Below are positions 1 to 7,226 of a DNA stretch of 39,554 nucleotides, piece after piece. The translations under genes were made by a program, and so were the position numbers. The number at the start of each line of letters is the position of its first letter. Within the stretch, counting starts at the first letter, position 1. Below the pieces are notes generated by a model that searched no databases, had not been told where the DNA came from, and was given only the letters and a program-made list of their open reading frames with translations. This DNA comes from Halioglobus sp. (GTDB lineage Bacteria > Pseudomonadota > Gammaproteobacteria > Pseudomonadales > Halieaceae), in NCBI GenBank assembly GCA_020443325.1, contig JAGRIK010000047.1:1-39554 (forward strand), read 5' to 3'.

Positions 1-1
1 A

Positions 2-508
2 ATCTCTGCCACCGGTATGAAAGAGGTGGCGGACAGCGCCGGTGTCGCCCGCTCCACAGTGTACCGTTATTTTCCGGGTCGCGATGATCTTCTGGTGGCC
101 ACCATCAAAACCGAAATGGAGCAGTTGAATGCCCGCCTGCGCAAACGACTGGCGCGATACCCCGAGCCCGCGGACCAGATTGTGGAAGGCCTGATCGTGG
201 CGATCAAGGAAGTGCCGCGGCGACCACTGCTGCGTGCAGTATTCGCGTCCGAGGAGGACAGCCGCGCGCGGCGTGCGATCTGGAGTTCCGATGTGATCGT
301 CCGTTTTGGCGAGGAGTTGATGGACCATGTCATCAGCCCCGCCCGGGATGCCGGCCTGTTACAGGATGCGGTGCGTCCGGAGATTCTGGTGGAGTGGGTG
401 TACCGGCTGTTACTGTCCTTTCTGACGCTGCCCAGCAACTGGGTCCGCAGCGACGCGCAGTTGCGCGCTACGCTGCACGCGCTGCTGGTGCCGGTGTTAT
501 TGAAGTAG
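2..508 (+). CDS. TetR/AcrR family transcriptional regulator, 5' end outside window
   Basis: This is the C-terminal part of a TetR-type DNA-binding repressor. The reading frame is open to the window edge. Codons before the first ATG (position 17) read I-S-A-T-G and run straight into MKEVADSAGVARSTVYRYF, the second half of a TetR helix-turn-helix. That ATG is therefore an internal Met and the real start lies upstream. The remaining ~140 residues are the helical ligand-binding and dimer domain, which has no recognisable ligand signature. Its 3' end overlaps the 3' end of the convergent flavoprotein gene by 41 bp. The inverted repeat at 2172-2197 is one possible target, but this is inference only. 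Confidence 0.85.
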   Translation: MSATGMKEVADSAGVARSTVYRYFPGRDDLLVATIKTEMEQLNARLRKRLARYPEPADQIVEGLIVAIKEVPRRPLLRAVFASEEDSRARRAIWSSDVIVRFGEELMDHVISPARDAGLLQDAVRPEILVEWVYRLLLSFLTLPSNWVRSDAQLRATLHALLVPVLLK

Positions 509-2126
509 CCGCGCTCCCCGCGCCGCTGGCCGCCAGGATTTCGTGCGCGCAGTTATAGCCCGGCAGGAAGGTGACACCGGGGCCGGGGTGGCAGGATGCG
601 CCGCACAGGAACAGATTCGTCACGGGAGTGGTATGCCCGGTGCCGTCAATTAGACAGCGTTCACCGATCATCTGGTCCGGGTGCAGCAGCCCGTGGGTCC
701 AGTCGCCATTGGTCACGCCCTGCATGCTGGCGAAGTGGTCGGAGGAAAAAATCGCCTGGTCGACAATCAGGCTCCTGAAGTTGGGCATGTGCACGCAGAT
801 GTGATCGATGATTTTCTCTGCCATCTGGTCGCGCAGTTTGCCCCGCTGCGATTTCTCTGCCTCGCAGGGAAAATAGAACCCGTAGGCGGAGGCGATGTGG
901 TATCCGGGCGGTGCGAGGCTGCTGTCGACGACTGTCGGCACCTGGAATGCGAGCGGTATCTGCTCCGGCAATTCTCCGCGCAGGCAGGACTCATAGCTTC
1001 GCTGCAACTGTTGCGGGTCCAGCACCATCGCGCCCCCGAACTGCGCGCCGGGAATCCTGTTGAGGTTATCGAGGTGCGGTGAGTAGGTTGGCAAGCCCTT
1101 CAGCTTGAACAGCATATGGACGAAGGCACCCCGGTGCGAAAACGCGTCCACTTTTTCCTGGTCGGCGCTCGCGAGAGTGTGCTCCTTGAGCAGGTGATTG
1201 AAAGTCGCCTGTTTGTCGAGGTTGGATATCACCGTATCGGCGTGGATCCTATCGCCGTTCTTGAGTTCAACACCCACCGCCCGATTGTTCTCTACCAGTA
1301 TGCTGGATACCTGCTGCTTCAGTCGCACCTCGCCACCCAGTGCTTCGATCTGCTCGGCCAGGCAATCTGAGAGGCGACCGAGGCCACCCTTCACGCGTTG
1401 CATCAGGCCCTCGGAACCCTCCTGCGCCATGGTGTAAATCAGGCAGAGCCCCGAGCCCGGAGAGTAGGGGCCCTTGTAGGTAGCCTGCACCGCGGCAAAC
1501 GCCATGCTGGCGCGCAGTTCCCGGTGTTTGACCGGGTCGGGGAAAAACTTGTCGAGGATATCCATCGCCGAGCCGTTAAAGGCCAGTTCCAGGTGTGCGC
1601 GCTGCGCGGGCGTTGCTGCCTCGGCAATCAGTTCCTCGAGTTTGCGCGGTGCTTTGCGGGCGGTGAAGCGATCCAGTACCCGCGCGGGATACTGGCAGAA
1701 TTTCATCAGGCGGATAAAGCCCAGCATGCCGCTGATGCCGAATGTTCGCAGCAGGTTGAACGACAGGCGCAGCGGGTTCTTGAAAATCACAAAGGGACGG
1801 CCGTCTGCGCCGACCAGGTTAACCGCCATGACCGGCAGCGGAATGAGCTCCACGCCGTGCGCTTCGAAATCGAAATAGCGTTTGATTTCCGCGGACAAGG
1901 GGAACAGGCAACTGGCGCCGACCTCGTTGCGACAGCCTTTGAGAATCTCCCGGGTGCCCCCCATGCCCCCGACATAATTGTTCTTCTCCAGTACCAGCAC
2001 GCGCCGCCCGTTGCGGGCCAGCACCAGTGCGGTCGCCAGGCCATTGTGACCCGCACCCACGACGATACAGTCAAAATTTTCGGCGGGGATGCCGCTGCTG
2101 CTGAATGCTTCAGTGTGCCTGGTCAT
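468..2126 (-). CDS. Phytoene dehydrogenase-like FAD-dependent oxidoreductase (COG1233, PYROXD2-like)
   Basis: A 552-residue soluble flavoprotein. The N-terminal FAD dinucleotide-binding motif is clear at about residues 20-55 (VVGAGHNGLATALVLARNG, then an acidic residue in VLVLEK and the GG of NNYVGGMGG). The C-terminus has the family signature GPGVTFLPGYNCAHEIL. This is the CrtI/PYROXD2-like superfamily. Members include carotenoid desaturases, but many have no known substrate. No crtB, crtY or other carotenoid gene is nearby, so a pigment role is not supported. The gene is divergent from the phosphotransferase at 2251, and the 124-bp gap holds a candidate operator. Neighbours (phosphotransferase, Zn alcohol dehydrogenase) suggest metabolism of a hydroxylated small molecule, by inference. 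Confidence 0.85.
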   Translation of the reverse strand: MTRHTEAFSSSGIPAENFDCIVVGAGHNGLATALVLARNGRRVLVLEKNNYVGGMGGTREILKGCRNEVGASCLFPLSAEIKRYFDFEAHGVELIPLPVMAVNLVGADGRPFVIFKNPLRLSFNLLRTFGISGMLGFIRLMKFCQYPARVLDRFTARKAPRKLEELIAEAATPAQRAHLELAFNGSAMDILDKFFPDPVKHRELRASMAFAAVQATYKGPYSPGSGLCLIYTMAQEGSEGLMQRVKGGLGRLSDCLAEQIEALGGEVRLKQQVSSILVENNRAVGVELKNGDRIHADTVISNLDKQATFNHLLKEHTLASADQEKVDAFSHRGAFVHMLFKLKGLPTYSPHLDNLNRIPGAQFGGAMVLDPQQLQRSYESCLRGELPEQIPLAFQVPTVVDSSLAPPGYHIASAYGFYFPCEAEKSQRGKLRDQMAEKIIDHICVHMPNFRSLIVDQAIFSSDHFASMQGVTNGDWTHGLLHPDQMIGERCLIDGTGHTTPVTNLFLCGASCHPGPGVTFLPGYNCAHEILAASGAGSAATSITPAPAARAA

Positions 2127-2171
2127 ACTGTACGCTCCACAATAGAGGCGGCCGCTTGTATACCGTCATGC

Positions 2172-2197
2172 TCGGACATATTATTAAAAATGTCCGA
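2172..2197. promoter_or_regulatory. Inverted repeat in divergent promoter region, candidate operator
   Basis: Perfect 8-bp arms TCGGACAT (2172-2179) and ATGTCCGA (2190-2197) are separated by a 10-bp A/T-only spacer. The repeat sits in the 124-bp gap between the divergent genes at 2126 (minus) and 2251 (plus). Size and symmetry suit a dimeric repressor such as a TetR protein. A TetR gene ends about 1.7 kb away, but the pairing is unproven. Confidence 0.5.
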
Positions 2198-2250
2198 TGC
2201 GGGCAAGCGGGTCCGGATCGATCAAGTAGCCTGTTCACAAGGGGTCTGGC

Positions 2251-3468
2251 ATGAGTGCAGCAGAGACGGCGCGGATGGCGGGGATGATTGCGGTGGGGGG
2301 AACCCGGTTATTGCGGGACGCGCTGGGCGATATTCTCGGCACCAGCCTGCCCTACAAGGCGGCGGATGTCGCTACGCCCGCCGTGTTGTCGGAACTTGTC
2401 AGTAGCGGGGCCACGCGGCCAGACGCCCTACCGGCGCAGATCACCCGGGTGCAGCGCCAGTCGATACCCTCCGTCAGCAGTAATTGTGAGAACCTCGTGC
2501 TGACGATTGAGCAGGAAGGCGAGCCGACCCTGCCGCACAGCCTGTTCGTAAAAATCCCGATGGAGTCACTGTTAACGCGCTGGTTTTTCACCATCATCAA
2601 CGCCTGGCAATTGGAATCCTATTTCTTTCGCCATGTGGCGCATACCCAGCCGCTGCGCACACCGGTCACATACGCTACCCGTTGCCAGGGAACGCGTTTT
2701 TACCTGGTGCAGGAAAACCTGCATGAGGACCCGGACGTGGAACTGTTTACCAACCCCGATATGATGGCCGGCGCGCCGCTGGAGTTGGCCTACCGCTGCC
2801 TCGATGCCTTCGCACGGCTGCACGCCTGCCACTACGGGTTGAGTGCGTCTGAGCGCGAGAAAATCCTGCCGCTGAAATACCACCTGTTCCTGTCTCCCGG
2901 CATGGGCCTGGCGGCGCGCATGTTGAACGGCCTGGCGCTATCGCCGTGTATGAAGAGGCAGCCCGGTGCGATCCCTCCCGTTGTAGAGGAGGCCTACAAG
3001 CGCTCCATGGACCACTGGGATGCGCTGCTGGCGTACTGGTTTTCCGGCCCGCTCTCGCTGCTGCACGGCGATAGTCACCTGGGTAATTTCTTCGTCAGTG
3101 GTGAGGAAATGGGTATGCTGGATTGGCAGGCCGCACACTGGGGTAAAGGGATTCGCGACGTGCAGTATTTCCTGATCGATTCACTGCCTGCCGCGACCCT
3201 CGCAGAGCACGAACAGGATCTGGTCGCCTATTACGTGCAGCGCCGCGCACACCATGGCGAGCCGATAGACCCACAGCAGACCTGGCAGGAGTATCGCAGT
3301 TTTACCTTCCATACCCTGATGACGATCGTGGTATCCATTGGTTTTGGTGCACTCAATGCCGATCAGGATGAATTGATGGCTGAAGTGCTGCGGCGCGCTG
3401 TGGCCGCGGCACAACGGGTTGATTACGCCGGCTGGCTGGAAGACTATCTGCAAACTGTACAGGCCTGA
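2251..3468 (+). CDS. Aminoglycoside phosphotransferase/ecdysteroid-kinase-like phosphotransferase
   Basis: A 405-residue protein of the APH/choline-kinase fold, which transfers phosphate from ATP to a hydroxyl of a small molecule. The catalytic loop is HGDSHLGN at residues 272-279, with the presumed base Asp274 and metal-binding Asn279. The metal-binding Asp follows in MLDWQ (Asp291). The ATG at 2251 is preceded by an AAGGGG-like ribosome site. Proteins of this type in environmental bacteria often lie beside dehydrogenases and CoA-linked genes and are annotated only as phosphotransferases. The substrate cannot be read from the sequence. The zinc alcohol dehydrogenase begins 30 bp downstream on the same strand, so the two are probably co-transcribed. 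Confidence 0.85.
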   Translation: MSAAETARMAGMIAVGGTRLLRDALGDILGTSLPYKAADVATPAVLSELVSSGATRPDALPAQITRVQRQSIPSVSSNCENLVLTIEQEGEPTLPHSLFVKIPMESLLTRWFFTIINAWQLESYFFRHVAHTQPLRTPVTYATRCQGTRFYLVQENLHEDPDVELFTNPDMMAGAPLELAYRCLDAFARLHACHYGLSASEREKILPLKYHLFLSPGMGLAARMLNGLALSPCMKRQPGAIPPVVEEAYKRSMDHWDALLAYWFSGPLSLLHGDSHLGNFFVSGEEMGMLDWQAAHWGKGIRDVQYFLIDSLPAATLAEHEQDLVAYYVQRRAHHGEPIDPQQTWQEYRSFTFHTLMTIVVSIGFGALNADQDELMAEVLRRAVAAAQRVDYAGWLEDYLQTVQA

Positions 3469-3498
3469 GTTCAGGTTGCTCTAACAGGAGTTTGATGC

Positions 3499-4437
3499 AT
3501 GAAAGCAGTACGTTGTTGCGACAAGCACATCCAGGTGGTCGATATTCCTGCACCCGAGGGGGAAGGCGTGATCGTCAATGTCCGGTCCGCCGGCATCTGT
3601 GGCTCCGACCTGCATATGGTAAATGCCGGCTATGATTTACCCTCCACGCTGGGACATGAGGTGGCAGGTACACTACGCGATGGCCGCGCGGTAGCACTGG
3701 AACCCATTGCACCCTGTGGCCATTGCGATATGTGTGTGCAGGGCGACTACAGCCTGTGCCGGTTGAGTGCCGGTATGGTTTATGGCATGGGCCGGGACGG
3801 CGGAATGGCGGAGCACATCATAGTGCCGCAGCGCTGCATCGTGCCGCTGCCGGACAATGTCAGCGCCTCCGATGCCTGCCTGGTCGAGCCACTGGCGGTG
3901 GCGGCACACGGCCTGCGTATGCTGGATATCAAACCCGGTAGCCGGGTTGCCATCATCGGTGCGGGCGCGGTGGGGCTGGCTGCCGCAGCAATCCTGACAC
4001 CACACGTTACCACCGTGGATATCGCCGCTCGCCACCCGGCGCAGCAGGAGGCTGCCCAGCGCATTGGCGCCGGACTCGATCCCACCGGCGAGTACGATTT
4101 CGTGGTGGAGTGCGCGGGCAACTCTGCGGCGCTGAAACAGGCCGCGCGTCTGTGCAAACCCGGCGCCACCATTCTGCTGCTCGCCACTTACTGGGAGGGT
4201 GTCACACTCCCGGCATTTGAAGTGTCCATGAAGGCACTGAGAATCTACGCCTCGTTCATGTACGACCGCCAGGGCCTGGTGCGCGATGTTGATATCGCCG
4301 CACAGTTACTCGCACAGCGTCCCGAACTGCCGGGCATCATGATTACCCATCGCCTGCCGTTGGAGGCCGCCCCGGAGGCATTTGCGATTGCGGCGAACCG
4401 CAAGGCGGGAGCGATCAAAGTTGTGCTGGAGCCGTAG
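3499..4437 (+). CDS. Zinc-dependent alcohol dehydrogenase (MDR family)
   Basis: A 312-residue medium-chain dehydrogenase/reductase that oxidises an alcohol, sugar or polyol with NAD(P). Catalytic zinc ligands are visible as Cys34 (AGICGSD), His53-Glu54 (GHE) and Glu130 (VEPLA). The structural zinc lobe has all four cysteines (73, 76, 79, 87). The Rossmann motif GAGAVG is at 154-159. It is shorter than the usual ~340-350 residues, with loops trimmed after the Rossmann motif, but every key residue is kept, so it looks intact. The start has an ACAGGAG ribosome site about 7 bases upstream. It is downstream partner to the phosphotransferase. No substrate-specific signature was recognised. Confidence 0.9.
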   Translation: MKAVRCCDKHIQVVDIPAPEGEGVIVNVRSAGICGSDLHMVNAGYDLPSTLGHEVAGTLRDGRAVALEPIAPCGHCDMCVQGDYSLCRLSAGMVYGMGRDGGMAEHIIVPQRCIVPLPDNVSASDACLVEPLAVAAHGLRMLDIKPGSRVAIIGAGAVGLAAAAILTPHVTTVDIAARHPAQQEAAQRIGAGLDPTGEYDFVVECAGNSAALKQAARLCKPGATILLLATYWEGVTLPAFEVSMKALRIYASFMYDRQGLVRDVDIAAQLLAQRPELPGIMITHRLPLEAAPEAFAIAANRKAGAIKVVLEP

Positions 4438-4540
4438 CAGTGTGTTGAAAAATCTTCGTCTGACATCTTGGCTTGTTTTCGCCTTGAATTGTAGCGAGGT
4501 GAATTTTTCGTAGCGCTGTCGGGGGTTGGTCGTGGGCGAC

Positions 4541-4615
4541 GGGCTCGCACCCCAGCAGGCGTTTCAGTCGCTCCACGTGATTCGCTTGGTGAAACGCCTG
4601 CTGGGGTACGAGCCC
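4541..4615. repeat. Palindromic repeat family A, copy 1
   Basis: The 26-bp arms at 4541-4566 and 4590-4615 are inverted copies with one mismatch. They enclose a 23-nt loop. The reverse complement of the loop reads CCAAGCGAATCACGTGG followed by AGCGAC, nearly the same as the loop of the hairpin at 4713-4804. Outer arm sequences of the two copies are unrelated. It is not followed by a T-run, so a simple terminator is unlikely. Confidence 0.85.
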
Positions 4616-4712
4616 TGCATCCCAATGCTACGGCACGAGGTGTGAGGAACGTTAGATTGTGAGGTGCATCAATGGAACGTTTTTTTTGATCTAGTCGAAT
4701 GGTATGCACTGA

Positions 4713-4804
4713 GGTTGCGGATAGACAATGTGTTTCTCACCAAGCGAATTACGTTGGTCCGGCATCCCGGGAGCGACTGAGAAATACATTGTCTATCCGC
4801 AACC
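4713..4804. repeat. Palindromic repeat family A, copy 2
   Basis: The 27-bp arms at 4713-4739 and 4778-4804 are inverted copies with one mismatch. The 38-nt loop begins CCAAGCGAATTACGTTGG and ends GGAGCGAC, which matches the reverse-complemented loop of copy 1 with about 15 extra bases. Those extra bases hold a small CCGG/CCGG palindrome. It lies in opposite orientation to copy 1. Confidence 0.85.
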
Positions 4805-4843
4805 GCCCTACGAAGCCACTTCCCACGAGGCGGAAAAACCCTA

Positions 4844-4968
4844 GAGCCTGCACATGGAGGGCCCACCCCTTTTATGGGTGCGTGCACTTTCTGGTGCGAC
4901 TGGCGTCCCGCTTACAACACTTTCTCTCTGGCACATACCCAATCGAAGCAACCCAACGTCTAACCGAT
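4844..4968. repeat. Palindromic repeat family B, degenerate half-copy
   Basis: Collinear blocks match the reverse complement of the intact element near 22656-22764. These are GAGCCTGCACATGGA (4844-4858, exact), TGGCGTCCCGC (4901-4911), CTTTCTCTC-T/A-GGCAC (4920-4934), ATCGA-A/G-GCAACCC (4942-4954) and TAACCGAT (4961-4968, exact). The left arm of the palindrome is not recognisable here, so this copy appears decayed. Confidence 0.7.
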
Positions 4969-5071
4969 CCACTACCAGAGTGAGGCGATTGTTGACGCGC
5001 TTGAGCGATTGTGTCACATTTTTTGCTGTTAGCCGGATCAACGGGTGCTCCGAGCATATAGGGAAGTAGTG

Positions 5072-5725
5072 ATGCCGAGCCGAGTTCTCATTGTTGATGA
5101 CCACCCCATCGTTCGCGACGCGCTCGTGACGTCGCTAGTCTCCCTGGATGTGTTCGATATCGTCGAAACGGCGTCGTCTTTCCAGGAGCTGCTGGAAAAG
5201 CTGGAGCACGATGACGACTACCAGCTGCTGGTGCTGGACCTCAGCCTGACGGATGTCTCCGGTGCCGATGGCATGCTGCACATTCGCGAGCACTACCCGG
5301 CACTTCCGGTGGTCATTTTCTCCGGGAATGACTCGGTCGATATCATCTCCCAGTGCTTCGAGAATGGTGTGCACGGGTTCGTCTCCAAGAACTCGTCGAT
5401 GCAGGTGTTTGTCAGCGCCATTCGTATTGTCCTGGCGGGCAGCACGTATATTCCGCCCTCGGCGGCCAGTTTGATGGGCTTCAGCCCGACCCCCGGCGTC
5501 GAGTCCGAACTGCTGTCGACGCAGGAGAAGGTGCGTTTTACACCGAAGCAGCAGGAAGTCTTCGAGCAGTTGATACAGGGCGTGCCCAACAAGGTTATCG
5601 CCAGGCGCCTGGATATGGCGGAGGGGACGGTAAAAACCCATCTGCACGGGATTTACCAGCTGTTGCGCGTCAGTAATCGCGCGCAGGCAATACTGCGCTC
5701 CCAGCAACTCCAGATTATCGACTGA
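5072..5725 (+). CDS. NarL/LuxR-family response regulator
   Basis: A 217-residue two-component response regulator. The receiver domain has the acidic pair Asp9-Asp10, phospho-acceptor Asp56 (LLVLDLS), Ser in FSGND and Lys in VSKNSS. The C-terminal LuxR-type helix-turn-helix spans about 160-210 (FTPKQQEVFEQLIQG...VIARRLDMAEGTVKTHL). An in-frame GTG at 5045 would add nine residues, but the ATG at 5072 has an AGGGAAG ribosome site and places the receiver at the usual position. It converges on the histidine kinase gene with only 4 bp between stops, so they are probably partners. Targets are unknown; the divergent GMC fusion gene beyond the kinase is one candidate. Confidence 0.9.
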   Translation: MPSRVLIVDDHPIVRDALVTSLVSLDVFDIVETASSFQELLEKLEHDDDYQLLVLDLSLTDVSGADGMLHIREHYPALPVVIFSGNDSVDIISQCFENGVHGFVSKNSSMQVFVSAIRIVLAGSTYIPPSAASLMGFSPTPGVESELLSTQEKVRFTPKQQEVFEQLIQGVPNKVIARRLDMAEGTVKTHLHGIYQLLRVSNRAQAILRSQQLQIID

Positions 5726-5729
5726 TTCT

Positions 5730-7088
5730 CTATTTGTGCTCGCGTGCGATGGGTACATGGAAGGTGAACTGCGTGCCTTCGCCGAGGGTTGAGGTCATCT
5801 GCAGGCCGAGATCGAGTGCTGTGTCGATTTTTTCAACAATGGACAGCCCCAGCCCCCTGCCGGCGCCGCCGGTGCCGTTGTTTTCAAGGCGTACAAACTG
5901 CTCGAACACGGTCTTCAGGTGTTCCGGAGCAATGCCCCTGCCGGTATCTGCGACGATAAACTCCACACGGTCTTCCACCGCGGTCGCGCTGCACCTGACC
6001 TCGCCATGATCGGTGTACTGAACTGCATTGGCTAGCAGGTTACGCAACAGGCGCAGCAGGAGATTGGCATCGGTCCTGACCGCAACGTCTTCCACTGCAA
6101 GTTGCCAGGCGAGGCCCCGCTTGGCGCACAGTTGTGCAAACTCGGCGTCGATGCGCCGGGAAAACTCGCCCAGGTAAAAGACAGACAGGCTGGGTTCGAA
6201 GCTGCCGCCCTGAAATCGGCCAATGTCCATCAAGGCGTCGAAATGGTCTGACATCTGGTCGATGCTGTCACGCTGGTTCTGCAGGATCGCGGCGATGGAT
6301 TTTGGTGGATCCGACATCAACAGTGTGTCGGTGAGAATACTCAGTGCATACAGCGGCTGTTTTATGTCGTGGCTGGCAGCGGCCATAAAATACGTCTTCG
6401 CATCATTCGCAGCCTGCGCCTTGAGCAGTGCCTGCCGCGTATTCTGCTGTTCGGTTTCCAGCTTTTCCAGTAGCTGGTCTTTCTCGAAGCGCATGAGGAC
6501 GCTGTCGTGAAAAATATGCGAACCGCGACGCACCAGCAACACCATCAGTGTCATCGCGAGCAACATGCTGACGCCAATTGAAACGCCGATCTCTGGCTGT
6601 ATCAACCAGAATCCCGCGACCTCACCGATCAAAATGGAGATGGAAATAACGAAGCTGGGAAAGTCAGAGAACAGATTGGACATCACGCCAATCGACCAGA
6701 TCACCACGATCAGGGTCATAAACAGGGGCAGGATGAATGTATCTGCGGTGGGGGATTGTATGATCCAGATTCCCAGCCCCACCATTGCCTGGTTGACGAT
6801 ACTGCTGATGCGTAAAATCCGGTCTGTCCTGGTTAAACCGTGCACCGAAAGCGTATCCAGCCGCTTTCTGATGCGTCGAGAGAAATCGCCTCTCGCCAGA
6901 ACCAACACTATGATCGGCACTGCCCACAGTGCAATCCTGCTGTAGGTGACACCCTGGCTGACGATGAAGGGAATAAACAGGAGAATGGCCAGGAACGTCG
7001 AAAAAATGGACACCGGAGCGACAACGATGCGAGCGCGGATGGATTCCCGCAACACGACTGTTTCGGCATGTTGACCAGTTTGTAGCAT
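5730..7088 (-). CDS. Membrane sensor histidine kinase
   Basis: A 452-residue histidine kinase. The N-terminal ~190 residues form about six hydrophobic segments (near 25-44, 52-65, 95-110, 117-138, 143-163, 168-188) with short loops, so there is no large periplasmic sensor. A short coiled linker leads to the H-box ASHDIKQPLYAL with phospho-acceptor His240. The ATPase domain has the N-box (LLRNLLANAVQY), G1 (DTGRGIAPEHL) and G2 (GRGLGLSIV). There is no receiver domain. It is tail-to-tail with the NarL-type regulator, its likely partner. The six-helix sensor suggests detection of a membrane or lipid-soluble signal, by inference. The promoter region is shared with the GMC fusion gene. Confidence 0.9.
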   Translation of the reverse strand: MLQTGQHAETVVLRESIRARIVVAPVSIFSTFLAILLFIPFIVSQGVTYSRIALWAVPIIVLVLARGDFSRRIRKRLDTLSVHGLTRTDRILRISSIVNQAMVGLGIWIIQSPTADTFILPLFMTLIVVIWSIGVMSNLFSDFPSFVISISILIGEVAGFWLIQPEIGVSIGVSMLLAMTLMVLLVRRGSHIFHDSVLMRFEKDQLLEKLETEQQNTRQALLKAQAANDAKTYFMAAASHDIKQPLYALSILTDTLLMSDPPKSIAAILQNQRDSIDQMSDHFDALMDIGRFQGGSFEPSLSVFYLGEFSRRIDAEFAQLCAKRGLAWQLAVEDVAVRTDANLLLRLLRNLLANAVQYTDHGEVRCSATAVEDRVEFIVADTGRGIAPEHLKTVFEQFVRLENNGTGGAGRGLGLSIVEKIDTALDLGLQMTSTLGEGTQFTFHVPIAREHK

Positions 7089-7146
7089 AGGGATGTTCGC
7101 CGGTGTCTCCGCCTGGTTCTGCTTTCTCTGCTACATTCTCATAGAG

Positions 7147-7160
7147 TTGATTTAGGTCAA
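7147..7160. promoter_or_regulatory. Candidate FNR/ANR-type box
   Basis: TTGATTTAGGTCAA differs at one base from the FNR/ANR consensus TTGAT-N4-ATCAA. It lies in the 138-bp gap between the divergent kinase (start 7088) and GMC fusion (start 7227), about 67 bp before the latter. No fnr/anr gene is in the window, so this is a sequence match only. Confidence 0.35.
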
Positions 7161-7226
7161 TATCTGGCCGTGCAGTGACAATTGCGCTGACCCTGCTCAG
7201 GGAATGGTACAACGAAGAGGCTCAGC

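Larger units (their letters stand above)
4438..5071. other. 634-bp non-coding island of palindromic repeats
   Basis: No convincing gene lies between the alcohol dehydrogenase and the response regulator. Short ORFs here run through the hairpin arms and have no family features. The island contains two long hairpins with related loops (4541-4615 and 4713-4804) and a decayed copy of a third element (4844-4968). A weaker pair, GAAAAAT (near 4447) and ATTTTTC (near 4502), precedes the first hairpin. The response-regulator promoter must lie in the last ~100 bp, but no clear -35/-10 was found. Confidence 0.7.

Noticed and set aside
468-2126. Carotenoid desaturase (crtI)
   Set aside because: FAD and family motifs fit the broader COG1233 group; no other carotenoid gene is in the window and the C-terminus is PYROXD2-like.
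1398-2405. 335-residue plus-strand ORF
   Set aside because: Antisense to the flavoprotein and overlapping the phosphotransferase; low-complexity composition and no family motif. Long shadows are common at this GC content.
4541-4615. Rho-independent terminator for the alcohol dehydrogenase
   Set aside because: The stem is far longer than a terminator, has no T-run after it and lies 100 bp past the stop; a shared loop with the second hairpin indicates a repeat family.
4713-4804. Integron attC site
   Set aside because: The palindrome looks attC-like, but the conserved part is the loop, not the outer ends; no cassette gene or integrase is near.
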